64,000 nucleotides of DNA from NCBI GenBank assembly GCA_011170375.1, contig DUEV01000006.1, positions 1-64,000 on the forward strand. Reading direction: 5' to 3'. The notes under the pieces are model-generated. The model was given only the letters and a program-made list of their open reading frames with translations, was not told where the DNA came from and did not search any database. Each line of letters begins with the position of its first letter. The first letter of the stretch is position 1. Shown here one piece after another: positions 33,130-41,870 of this stretch. This DNA comes from Dehalococcoidia bacterium. Its GTDB lineage: Bacteria; Chloroflexota; Dehalococcoidia; Dehalococcoidales; Fen-1064. Made by a program: the position numbers and the translations under genes.

Positions 33130-36100
33130 ATGAGACCGATATTCTCTTTTAAATCAATTCTCGTTCTATTCACGGTTATTTTTGTTACTTCCTCTCTTTC
33201 TGTTCCTATAGTACTTGCCCAAGACCAAGATGAGAACACTGGCGGTCGATGGTGGAATGGCGTCTGGCTCTATGAGTCAAAGAGTATACGTAGTGAGGGC
33301 TACTATCCATTTGCCGGAGGTGGTTCATGCTGTGGCTGCGGTACAAAACATTATGGCACGCTACCTGATGATTTCCCGAAGCAGGATATTGCGGAAGTGA
33401 CATTCTTCCTGCTGACCAGCCGCTCGAATAGCTTGTATACCGAGATTGAAGTTGGGGACACTCGGCTTACTTTTACACTAACCGAGCCCGCTCCTTCAAC
33501 AAAAACCTACTCGGTCACAGCGACCAGTACGGAAGCAAAAAATGAGACTCTGCCCATTGATGTCCCCTGGTATATTACCTTCGAGTTTGACACACCTGTG
33601 AAAAACGTTGGAAGTGGTTGGAGATGGGAAATTGGGGACGGCGACAGCAATCTACTGAGTGCAGTATGGCTACATATGAGTGATGCTGATACACAGGGTT
33701 TACCCGGGACGGCAGAGACATACGACTGCAGCTATCGAGAGACCAGGAACGGCTGGTATTCTGTCATGTTTAAGGGTACCAGTAGTGATGTAACACCGAC
33801 GCCACCACCAGACGAGGAGAGTAAACCTACCTGTTCTGTAGTTCGAACTGTTACCAAGGTCTCAGGGAGTAACACATATGATGTAACTCTGACCATCACC
33901 AACACAGGAGATGTAACAGCTACCCAAGTGACTTTTGCTGAACAACTCATTGACCTCCAGTACGTAGGTGAACCCGGTGAGTCAGCAGGATTTGAGGTTT
34001 ACCAATACAAAACACTTGGTGCTGTCCAGAGTGATTATGAGGTCTGGATTTATTCAGGTGTAATGGATGAGGCAGGGCAAACTATAGAGTTCGCTCCAGG
34101 AGACACGTATTCTTTTAATTACCAGGTCGTACCCATCATCGATGCAGACTGCAATTGGACAACTCAGGGTACCTACTTAGGCTACAGCAACCAAGCAACT
34201 GGGAAATCCGCATTCGGTTGTACGAAATTGGGCTTTCTCTGGGACTCGGATACCAAAATACCCAACCTCACTTCACAATGCATTAACAATACACTGGACA
34301 CAGTCGATGGTAAACCAATTGGGCAGGCAGATGCCGGGACCGATATGCTGATTGTCTCCAGCCCGGGGGCTATCATAGAGAACTATGCTACCACCGATGC
34401 TGCAGGTGATATCGATAATTCTGACGCCTATCGACTACTAGGTGAGATGGCGAAAACAGCAAGTGAGCAGAATGGTATCCTGTCTTTTATCGAATTGGGT
34501 CAGAATGACGACTGGACAAATGTTGATACTGCAATTGAGCAGTGGGTTAATCACGAACTCATGTGGAATGTGCAGGACGATTCCGAATATTACCTTATGA
34601 TCGTAGGCAATGATGAAATCATTCCCTTTGCTCAACCAAATGATCCGCTCAGTAATGATTCTTGTCCCTCAGACACGTATTATGCAGATATTAATGAGGA
34701 CTGGATACAGGATCTCTGTGTCGGTAGAATTATCGCCTGGGAAATTGATGACCTGATTCGGTTGATGAGCACAACATCGATTAATGCCGGAAATGGTGTG
34801 ACGATAGCATATGACACCGACATTCACCACAAGGGTCAGGAACAGGCGACAGCTGACCCCGAATACTTCACCGACTGGTGTAATACACTAATCGGATATC
34901 TTAGTAGTGGTACGGTCTCATATCGGACAGTTATCGGAGCATCACCTATTGGAAGTGGCCTAAGGAGCGTAGACGACCTGTTCAAAAACCGAGCTGTTTT
35001 TCTTTGTGCTGGACATGGTGAACACGACTCATTCTGTTTTTATGAGATGGATGGCAGTACCACAGCTGTACCATATTACCTGACCACCAATGACTTTCCG
35101 GACAACGCGGCTGATGTTTATATTACCTGCTTGTGCCTCACCGCTCATGCAATTAATGGTCACATTTGTGATGGTTGTCAAGATAGCCGGAGTTATGAAA
35201 GCAGCATATCTTTGGCATGTATCAACTCAGGTGCGTATGCCTATGTCGGTGCCACTCTGAAGGCAAAAACCAACTGGGAGGGCACCATCGGAGCAGCTCA
35301 ATTCACAACTGACCTAGTACAAGAATGGCTAGACGAGGAACAAACAATTGGGATGGCATTCAAAGAAGCCATGCAGAATTTAATAGATACCGCACCGAAT
35401 ATCACGAATGTCTTTAATTACGATACCGAGGTTAAGCGGACTTTTCTGGAATATGTTCTTTACGGTAATCCAAAGTTTACCCTAGACCCGCTTCCAGGTG
35501 GAGGTATAGCCGCTATTACTACATCAGCTCCCGGCAGTTTGCTTATGCACCGTGGTAATCCCAAAATAGAAGTGGATCTTGACTTTACATACACTCAAAC
35601 AGAGGAGTACGGTGAATGGTCATTCTTTACCGAATCTCCCGGCACCGAAAGCGTATTATGGAGGTCACCACTCCAGCCAATAATTCCCATGAACATGTTC
35701 ACAGTCGAGTTACCGGCGGAATCGGTACTTAAGGATATCAATTACACCAGCACAGAAAAACATTTGGGAGAATACGAACTTCGTGAACAGACGGGTTACG
35801 ATGATCTAGGTGAAATATCTACTACATCCTCGAGCCAATCAGCAGGCATGCCAAGTGATATGCTCGAATATTTTACCATAAGAAATCCCGATAATTCTCT
35901 TACACTTCACATTCGAGTGTTTCCGATTCAATACGACACAGATACAAATACGGTTACTTTACATGACAATATGACTATTACAATTGAATATGAACCAAGT
36001 AGGTCTTCCAGAATCTCATATTTTTATACTGAGAAACCAAGAGTTGTAAAAGGACGAAATGCTGATTTTCTATGGCAGGTAGAAAACATGGCAAGTGAAT

Positions 36101-37389
36101 CGCAGTATCTTACGGCAAGATTCTCCGTGAGTGATACCGCGGGCAATCTCGTAACCGAATTTGATGACACGGTGTTCATAGCCACCAATGAGACAGAGTG
36201 GTTCGAAACAAGCTGGATTGCAGACATGACACCAGCTGTCTATGTCGTCAGGTTGGCATTATTTGACAGAGACGGATTATTGGTAGATCGCGATATTATA
36301 ACTTTAAAGGTGTTAGCAGAAGCAGTAACTGACATATCTGTCATTAGACGTAGTATAGAGGAAATGTCGACAAGCTTATGGGGTAGTGGTTCGTGGCTAG
36401 CTACAGAATGGGTCTACCTTGTGTCTAGCGAAGGTAGCGTGAATTCTGCTTTTGCCATATCTCCTATAGCATCTATTGAAGATACTACGATAATAACCAC
36501 CGGTACTGAAAGCTTATCAGAATCAGTTCAAATAGTCTTACCAATTTCTGGGACAGATACGATCACTGTTGTCGAAGTAGAAGACGACTTCGAACAGGCT
36601 GTATTAGGGACTATCGAAGAATTGGGATACCAGGTCAGCATAATCAGTGGTGACAGTCCAATCGAATTCGCAGCAACCCTGGCTACGACCAACTGGAGTT
36701 CTTCAAGTGAAGTTGTAATAACATTAGACAAATACCCGCTGGCAATGTTGGCAGGTGAATATGCTAGCTATAAGCGTGTGCCCCTACTATTTATTTACGA
36801 CGAATCAGTGCCATCAATTGTCACGGAGACGCTCGATGCTTTAGGAGTAACTGATATTACGATAATCTCAGATAATTCTATTAACGGTCGCGTAATATCA
36901 ACGTTGGAGGAATACACGACCGATAAAAGAGGTAAGTTCCAGCATATTTCCAATTCGCTGGTTAACCAACTCGCTATTACTGTAGCTGATATGGTGCAAG
37001 AAAATCCGCGGATGGTTGTAGTGGCTAGTGATGCGATAGACTACGCAGGTGCATATCTTGGCTTACCGAATTATGTTAATAAGAATGATGCTATCATCCT
37101 CTTAACACGAACTCTTCCAGACAGATCATTATCAGACAGTACGATCAGTGACTATGATTTAGAGGAGCTCTCACAGACTCTTGACTTAGATTTTAACTAC
37201 TTGAGTGAAAGGGAGCCTGAGGTATTACTGATATTGAATCCTGTAGGCGAGGCAGAAGATAGCGACGGTGAGGCAGGCGGTGCAAGTATTGGAGTAATAA
37301 TTGGCATAATTTTTACTATTATTGCTGCCCTAATAGTCGGATATATTATCTGGCGTTGTTTACCAAAGAATGAGGTTGCCAGATCTTAA
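33130..37389 (+). CDS. Giant cell-surface C25 (gingipain-like) peptidase-domain protein
   Basis: 1419 residues from an ATG at 33130 with GAGGAGG upstream (a TTG three bases earlier is possible). A signal peptide (MRPIFSFKSILVLFTVIFV...VLAQD) is followed by a cysteine-containing N-terminal region (CCGCG), a DUF11/CARDB-like beta domain (~230-350), and a caspase-fold peptidase region (~400-760) in which FLCAGHGEHDSF supplies the likely catalytic His and YITCLCLTAHAING the likely Cys. Beta-sandwich domains and a cell-wall-binding-like repeat region follow. The C-terminus is a transmembrane helix (GVIIGIIFTIIAALIVGYII) with a short basic tail, so the protein is anchored on the surface facing outwards. 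It probably degrades extracellular protein. It fills one tRNA-bounded unit alone. Confidence 0.87.
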   Translation: MRPIFSFKSILVLFTVIFVTSSLSVPIVLAQDQDENTGGRWWNGVWLYESKSIRSEGYYPFAGGGSCCGCGTKHYGTLPDDFPKQDIAEVTFFLLTSRSNSLYTEIEVGDTRLTFTLTEPAPSTKTYSVTATSTEAKNETLPIDVPWYITFEFDTPVKNVGSGWRWEIGDGDSNLLSAVWLHMSDADTQGLPGTAETYDCSYRETRNGWYSVMFKGTSSDVTPTPPPDEESKPTCSVVRTVTKVSGSNTYDVTLTITNTGDVTATQVTFAEQLIDLQYVGEPGESAGFEVYQYKTLGAVQSDYEVWIYSGVMDEAGQTIEFAPGDTYSFNYQVVPIIDADCNWTTQGTYLGYSNQATGKSAFGCTKLGFLWDSDTKIPNLTSQCINNTLDTVDGKPIGQADAGTDMLIVSSPGAIIENYATTDAAGDIDNSDAYRLLGEMAKTASEQNGILSFIELGQNDDWTNVDTAIEQWVNHELMWNVQDDSEYYLMIVGNDEIIPFAQPNDPLSNDSCPSDTYYADINEDWIQDLCVGRIIAWEIDDLIRLMSTTSINAGNGVTIAYDTDIHHKGQEQATADPEYFTDWCNTLIGYLSSGTVSYRTVIGASPIGSGLRSVDDLFKNRAVFLCAGHGEHDSFCFYEMDGSTTAVPYYLTTNDFPDNAADVYITCLCLTAHAINGHICDGCQDSRSYESSISLACINSGAYAYVGATLKAKTNWEGTIGAAQFTTDLVQEWLDEEQTIGMAFKEAMQNLIDTAPNITNVFNYDTEVKRTFLEYVLYGNPKFTLDPLPGGGIAAITTSAPGSLLMHRGNPKIEVDLDFTYTQTEEYGEWSFFTESPGTESVLWRSPLQPIIPMNMFTVELPAESVLKDINYTSTEKHLGEYELREQTGYDDLGEISTTSSSQSAGMPSDMLEYFTIRNPDNSLTLHIRVFPIQYDTDTNTVTLHDNMTITIEYEPSRSSRISYFYTEKPRVVKGRNADFLWQVENMASESQYLTARFSVSDTAGNLVTEFDDTVFIATNETEWFETSWIADMTPAVYVVRLALFDRDGLLVDRDIITLKVLAEAVTDISVIRRSIEEMSTSLWGSGSWLATEWVYLVSSEGSVNSAFAISPIASIEDTTIITTGTESLSESVQIVLPISGTDTITVVEVEDDFEQAVLGTIEELGYQVSIISGDSPIEFAATLATTNWSSSSEVVITLDKYPLAMLAGEYASYKRVPLLFIYDESVPSIVTETLDALGVTDITIISDNSINGRVISTLEEYTTDKRGKFQHISNSLVNQLAITVADMVQENPRMVVVASDAIDYAGAYLGLPNYVNKNDAIILLTRTLPDRSLSDSTISDYDLEELSQTLDLDFNYLSEREPEVLLILNPVGEAEDSDGEAGGASIGVIIGIIFTIIAALIVGYIIWRCLPKNEVARS

Positions 37390-37708
37390 TCCTGTCAATA
37401 ATCAGGGGGCTGATAGACATTTCTTTGGAAAACAGTGAATGGTAGGTTATTGTTATACCTTTCTCAACCTTGTTTTACCTACCTTTTTACATTTACCACG
37501 GCTAATTGCGATTGTTGGTTATACCTAAGTACGCCGTGGGATTTAGATTTAGGAACAACCGAGCCTGTATGATATTCAAGATGATAGATAAAACAGAACA
37601 TTTTTTGATACATTATGTATTATTAACCAACGTTGCTTAGGCTTCCCGTGCTTACGATAGTATCCTTACCACACAACTTGGGCTAAATAAAAGAACTTCT
37701 ATTCTAAA

Positions 37709-37759
37709 CAGCCCTCGCTGGAGAGGGCACTGAGGCACAAGGAGATTCTGGGGGTTTAA
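37709..37759 (+). pseudogene. 3' remnant of an HTH-ATPase-TPR regulator gene
   Basis: The frame reads QPSLERALRHKEILGV then TAA, the same residues that end the large regulator at 46077-49256 (nt 49207-49256), with a few synonymous changes. Nothing upstream of 37709 continues the gene. A paralogue once stood directly next to the tRNA and was cut by the event that brought in the neighbouring unit. Confidence 0.75.
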
Positions 37760-37783
37760 GAAAGATAACACAGCTTCAAAAAG

Positions 37784-37860
37784 TGGTACCCCTGGTGCGA
37801 CTCGAACGCACGACACACGGTTTAGGAAACCGTTGCTCTATCCTACTGAGCTACAGGGGC
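37784..37860 (-). tRNA. tRNA-Arg (anticodon CCT)
   Basis: A complete cloverleaf on the minus strand: acceptor GCCCCTG/CAGGGGT (one G-U), D arm GCTC...GAGC, anticodon stem ACGGT/ACCGT with loop TTCCTAA, T arm GTGCG-TTCGAGT-CGCAC, discriminator A and encoded CCA. Its 3' half is the sequence repeated at 20533 and 32512, so this gene has been the integration target. A TATAAT (minus strand, 37883-37888) lies 23 bp upstream. Confidence 0.95.
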
Positions 37861-37882
37861 TTACAGGCTCACCGCACAGGTG

Positions 37883-37888
37883 ATTATA
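37883..37888 (-). promoter_or_regulatory. -10 box of tRNA-Arg
   Basis: Minus-strand TATAAT in GTGCTATAATCACC, 23 bp upstream of the tRNA 5' end, with a weak -35 (GTGACT or CTGACA) before it. The duplicated copy at 16174-16248 has lost this box. Confidence 0.6.
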
Positions 37889-38011
37889 GCACGTTCCTTC
37901 CTTGTCAGTCACCACCGTTGTTGCTATACTAAACTTCACCCCAGTGTGCTACGTGTATTCCGCAAACAATCCCAACACAAGGCATTTTCACGAGGGTAAT
38001 GGAGGAGAGAT

Positions 38012-39562
38012 ATGGTCTGGCAACCGGAGATTGACGAACTGAAATACCGCAAGGAGCTTGCCGCCCAGATGGGTGGTCCGGAAGGTATCGAGCGACAGCG
38101 TAAGCGGGGCAAGCTCACCGTCCGTGAGCGAATCGAGGCAATATCCGACCCCGGCTCTTTCCACGAAATAGGAGGCCTGGCCGGTTCTGCTAAATACGAG
38201 GGTGAAAAGCTGGTCTCATTTACCCCGGCCAACTCGGTAATGGGTATCTGCACCATCAACGGACGCAAGGTGGTCCTCAATGGAGGCGATTTTACGGTGA
38301 GGGGCGGGGCCTCCGATGCCGCTATTGCCGACAAGCGGGGACGTGCCCAGAAAATGTCCGTAGAATGGAAGATGCCCTATGTCCGCCTCCTCGATGCCAC
38401 CGGTGGCAGTGTCCGCACCTTTGAACAGATAGGCCGCACCTACATACCCATCAACCCGGGCACCTACGGTATCGAAAAGGTGCTCTGCCAGGTACCGGTC
38501 GTTTCGGCGGTACTCGGCTCGGTGGCCGGACTCCCGGCCGTCGAGGCCTGTCTCTCCCATTTCAGCGTAATGGTAAAGGGCATCAGCCAGGTTTTCCCCG
38601 GCGGCCCGCCCGTGGTCAAGGCTGCTCTGGGTTACGACATCACCAAGGAAGAGCTCGGTGACGAGCGGACGCAGGCCACCAGCGGGGTAATCGATAATGT
38701 GGCCGAGACCGAACAGGAAGCCTTCGACATGGTCCGGCGCTTTCTCAGCTACCTGCCGCAGAATGTTTGGGAGGTGCCACCCCGCACCGAGCCGACCGAT
38801 GACCCCAACCGCCGCGACGAGGAACTGCTCTCTATCATCCCCCGCAACCGAAGGCGGGGCTACGACCCACGCGCCGTACTGGAGCATGTCGTTGACCACG
38901 ACTCCTTTTTTGAGATTGGCCAGTTCTCGGGGCGCTCCCGGCTCACCGGACTGGCACGGGTAAACGGCTACCCGGTAGGTGCCATGATAAACAATCCCAT
39001 GTTCCTCGGTGGTTCGATGGACGTTTCCGCCGGGCTGAAGGTTATTCGCTTCATGCAACTCTGTGACACCTTCCACCTGCCCATGGTCTACTTCGCCGAC
39101 GAGCCGGGATTTTTAGTCGGAATCGAGTCACAGAAACAAGGCATCGTCCGCGCCGGTGCCAAAATGGTCTGCGCCACCTACCAGACCAGAATGCCCTGGA
39201 TAACGTTTGTTATCCGCCAGATATACGGTGTTGCCGGCCAGTGTCACGACCGGCCAGGCGGCATGTTCAAACGTGTCGCCTGGCCTTCGGCCAACTGGGG
39301 CTCGATGCACATCGAGGGCGGTGCCACTGCCGCCTATCGACGAGAGATTGATAGCGCCCCTGACCCCGAGGCAAAACGCCAGGAGATTGAACGCAGGCTC
39401 CAGGCCCTGGCCTCGCCATTCCGTACCGCCGAGGCATTTAACATCGAGGATATTATTGACCCGCGTGACTCGCGCCCTATACTGGTCGACTTTATCGAGA
39501 TGGCACAGGAGGAACTAAAGACACAGCTTGGACCTACCAGCGGGCCGAGCTATATGCCATAG
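38012..39562 (+). CDS. Acyl-CoA carboxylase carboxyltransferase subunit
   Basis: 516 residues with GGAGGAGAG before the ATG. The two-domain crotonase fold of biotin-dependent carboxyltransferases is present: KLTVRERIEAISDPGSF at the N-terminus, GGSVRTFEQIGRT, and VAGLPAVEACLSHFSVMVKG in the N domain; DPRAVLEHVVDHDSFFEIG, NNPMFLGGSMDVSAG and AVW-like MHIEGGATAAYRREI in the C domain. It moves CO2 from carboxybiotin to acetyl-, propionyl-, methylcrotonyl- or a related CoA. No biotin carboxylase or carrier subunit is nearby, so its partners are elsewhere and the substrate is open. It is preceded by the tRNA promoter region and is GC-richer than the island genes. Confidence 0.9.
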   Translation: MVWQPEIDELKYRKELAAQMGGPEGIERQRKRGKLTVRERIEAISDPGSFHEIGGLAGSAKYEGEKLVSFTPANSVMGICTINGRKVVLNGGDFTVRGGASDAAIADKRGRAQKMSVEWKMPYVRLLDATGGSVRTFEQIGRTYIPINPGTYGIEKVLCQVPVVSAVLGSVAGLPAVEACLSHFSVMVKGISQVFPGGPPVVKAALGYDITKEELGDERTQATSGVIDNVAETEQEAFDMVRRFLSYLPQNVWEVPPRTEPTDDPNRRDEELLSIIPRNRRRGYDPRAVLEHVVDHDSFFEIGQFSGRSRLTGLARVNGYPVGAMINNPMFLGGSMDVSAGLKVIRFMQLCDTFHLPMVYFADEPGFLVGIESQKQGIVRAGAKMVCATYQTRMPWITFVIRQIYGVAGQCHDRPGGMFKRVAWPSANWGSMHIEGGATAAYRREIDSAPDPEAKRQEIERRLQALASPFRTAEAFNIEDIIDPRDSRPILVDFIEMAQEELKTQLGPTSGPSYMP

Positions 39563-39658
39563 TCCAAGCTACCGTGAGTAAAATGGGGGGGGGTAAGCAA
39601 TGGTAATCTACTATCCTGCCCTGTATAATGATGTGGAAAAATCACGGGAGCATGTAAC

Positions 39659-40624
39659 TTGGAAGACAAAAGTATCAGTCGGATACAGGAGATAGGGGCC
39701 AGGGTCAAGGAAAACATCGAGAGGGTAATCGTCGGTAAGAGCGAGGTTGTCGAGCTGGCGATAGTAACCCTGCTCTGCGAGGGGCACCTTCTCCTCGAAG
39801 ATGTGCCCGGCATCGGCAAGACAATGCTGGCCAAGTCGGTGGCGCGGTCACTCGGCTGCAGCTTCCGGCGTATCCAGTGCACCCCTGACCTGCTCCCCTC
39901 TGACGTTACCGGGACTTATATCTACAACCAGAAGACGGCGGACTTTGAGTACCGGCCAGGACCGATTATGGCCCAGGTCATCCTGGTCGACGAGATAAAC
40001 CGGGCCACCCCACGCACCCAGTCCGCCCTGCTCGAGGCAATGCAGGAACTCCAGGTAACCGCTGAGGGCGAGACCAAGCCACTGCCCCGGCCTTTCATGC
40101 TGCTGGCTACCCAGAACCCGATAGAACTGGAGGGTACCTTCCCCCTGCCCGAGGCCCAGCTCGACCGCTTTCTCCTCAAGGTCAGCATTGGCTACCCATC
40201 AGCCGAAGATGACCGTCTTATCCTGTCCCGCTTCCGACAGGCCGACCCACTTGAGGAACTGACACCGGTTGTCTCTTCCGAAGAGCTCCTCCAGATGCAG
40301 TCAGATTGCCGCAATGTCCACGTTGCCAACGACGTGGAAGACTATATCATCCGGCTTACCCATGCCACCAGGGAGCACGAGTCGCTCCAGCTCGGGGCCA
40401 GTCCACGGGCGATGCTTGCGCTATACCGGACAGCCCAGGCCCTGGCAGCGCTTCACGGGAGGGCGTTCGTCGTCCCGGACGACGTCAAGTACCTCACCCC
40501 CTTCGTCCTGGTGCACCGGATTATCCCGCGGGCTGAAAGCCACCTGCGCGGCCACACCGTCGAAGAGGTACTGAGAGAGGTTGTCGAATCAGTGCCGGTA
40601 CCCGTCGAAGAAGAAGTCAGCTGA
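39659..40624 (+). CDS. MoxR-family AAA+ ATPase
   Basis: 321 residues from a TTG with GGGAG upstream. Walker A is GIGKTMLAKSVA, Walker B QVILVDEINRATPRTQSALLEAM, with sensor-1 LLATQNPIELEGTFPLPEAQ and the helical lid ASPRAMLALYRTAQAL. This is a typical MoxR protein, which acts as a chaperone-like ATPase. The next genes are DUF58, a membrane protein and a transglutaminase-like protein, the standard MoxR cluster, so it probably serves assembly or envelope maturation of an unidentified partner. Confidence 0.93.
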   Translation: MEDKSISRIQEIGARVKENIERVIVGKSEVVELAIVTLLCEGHLLLEDVPGIGKTMLAKSVARSLGCSFRRIQCTPDLLPSDVTGTYIYNQKTADFEYRPGPIMAQVILVDEINRATPRTQSALLEAMQELQVTAEGETKPLPRPFMLLATQNPIELEGTFPLPEAQLDRFLLKVSIGYPSAEDDRLILSRFRQADPLEELTPVVSSEELLQMQSDCRNVHVANDVEDYIIRLTHATREHESLQLGASPRAMLALYRTAQALAALHGRAFVVPDDVKYLTPFVLVHRIIPRAESHLRGHTVEEVLREVVESVPVPVEEEVS

Positions 40625-40637
40625 GGAAGGGTGAGGA

Positions 40638-41870
40638 ATGAGGGGTAGCTACTGGCCGTGGCTTGGTGGAGGCCTTTTTCTCATGGGAGTGATTCTGAAT
40701 CAGATACCCATGATGCTGGTGGCACTGTTGCTCTTGCTCGTGTGGGGTGCCACCCGACTCTGGGAACGCTACGCCCTGACACGAATTGAGTACCACCGCC
40801 ATCTCAGTGCCAAGCGTGCTTTCTTTGGAGAGGAGCTACTGCTAGAACTAGAAGTGACCAACCGGAAGCTCCTGCCACTTCCCTGGGTAGAGATTGATGA
40901 CGAAATGCCGGAGGACATAACCTTCCTCAAAGGCAAGACAACCTCGTCACACAAGACGGCCCGCGTACACCTGACCAGCCTCCTTTCCCTCGGCTGGTAC
41001 CACCGGGTGAAACGGCGCTACCCGATATGTTGCGACCATCGGGGCCATTTAACCTTCGGACCAGCACGCATTCGCTCCGGTGACCTGTTCGGCTTCTCCA
41101 GGCAGGAGATTGAGGTCAACGACGTTAACCGGCTCATTGTTTATCCCAAGATAGTACCGCTAGAACAACCGAGTATACCCTCAAAACAGCCTCTTGGCGA
41201 CATCCTCACCAAGAGGTATATCTTCCAGGACCCGATTCTCACCATGGGCGTCCGGGACTATCATTTCGGTGACAGCCTGAAGCGGATTCACTGGAAGACC
41301 ACGGCCCGCCTTGGTAAGCTGCAGACCAAGGTCTATGAACCGACTACCTCAGTTGATATGGGCATCTTCCTTGATGTCCGCACCGTGAAACCACCCACCT
41401 GGGGAATGATACAGCAGCGCCTGGAACTAGGTGTTATGGCAGCAGCATCGATTGCCAATCATGCCATGGCCGCCGGTTACCGGGTGGGCCTGTACGCCAA
41501 CCAGCGACGGCAGCCTATCGGTGAGCCGGTGAGGATACCGCCCAGCCAGCACACCGAGCAGATGGTGAATATACTTGATGCCCTGGCGCAAATTCACTCA
41601 GCGGCTGAGTCCATGCCGATATCCCGCTTCATCTCCCTGGAAAGCAGGAACCTGCCGTGGGGAAGCACCCTGGTATTAATAACCGCCATGCCGACAGAGA
41701 CCCTGCTGGCCACCCTACTCAGGATGAAGAGGTTCGGACGCCGGGTGGCACTGGTTATTATCGGCGGGCCAGAGACACCCAGCCTAGATGGTCTGCCCAC
41801 GTACCGTATTTCTGATGACGTGCCCTGGCGCGAAGTGGAGACGCTAACCTTGAAGGTGGCAATGCAATGA
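40638..41870 (+). CDS. DUF58 family protein
   Basis: 410 residues. Two N-terminal hydrophobic helices are followed by a beta-rich region and the DUF58 signature (GDSLKRIHWKTTARLGKLQT near residue 215) and a vWA-like segment (VDMGIFLDVRT). It is membrane-anchored and usually works with the preceding MoxR ATPase. Its stop overlaps the next start (ATGA at 41867-41870). Confidence 0.9.
   Translation: MRGSYWPWLGGGLFLMGVILNQIPMMLVALLLLLVWGATRLWERYALTRIEYHRHLSAKRAFFGEELLLELEVTNRKLLPLPWVEIDDEMPEDITFLKGKTTSSHKTARVHLTSLLSLGWYHRVKRRYPICCDHRGHLTFGPARIRSGDLFGFSRQEIEVNDVNRLIVYPKIVPLEQPSIPSKQPLGDILTKRYIFQDPILTMGVRDYHFGDSLKRIHWKTTARLGKLQTKVYEPTTSVDMGIFLDVRTVKPPTWGMIQQRLELGVMAAASIANHAMAAGYRVGLYANQRRQPIGEPVRIPPSQHTEQMVNILDALAQIHSAAESMPISRFISLESRNLPWGSTLVLITAMPTETLLATLLRMKRFGRRVALVIIGGPETPSLDGLPTYRISDDVPWREVETLTLKVAMQ

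Larger units (their letters stand above)
37390..38011. other. Gene-free region with regulator remnant and tRNA-Arg
   Basis: No complete protein gene. It holds a 51-bp remnant of a regulator gene 3' end (37709-37759), the intact tRNA-Arg, and the tRNA promoter. The first ~300 bp after the peptidase stop look like AT-rich spacer without recognisable signals. Confidence 0.6.

Noticed and set aside
38216-39076. 286-residue minus-strand ORF over the carboxyltransferase
   Set aside because: Antisense of a well-conserved carboxyltransferase with no own start signals.
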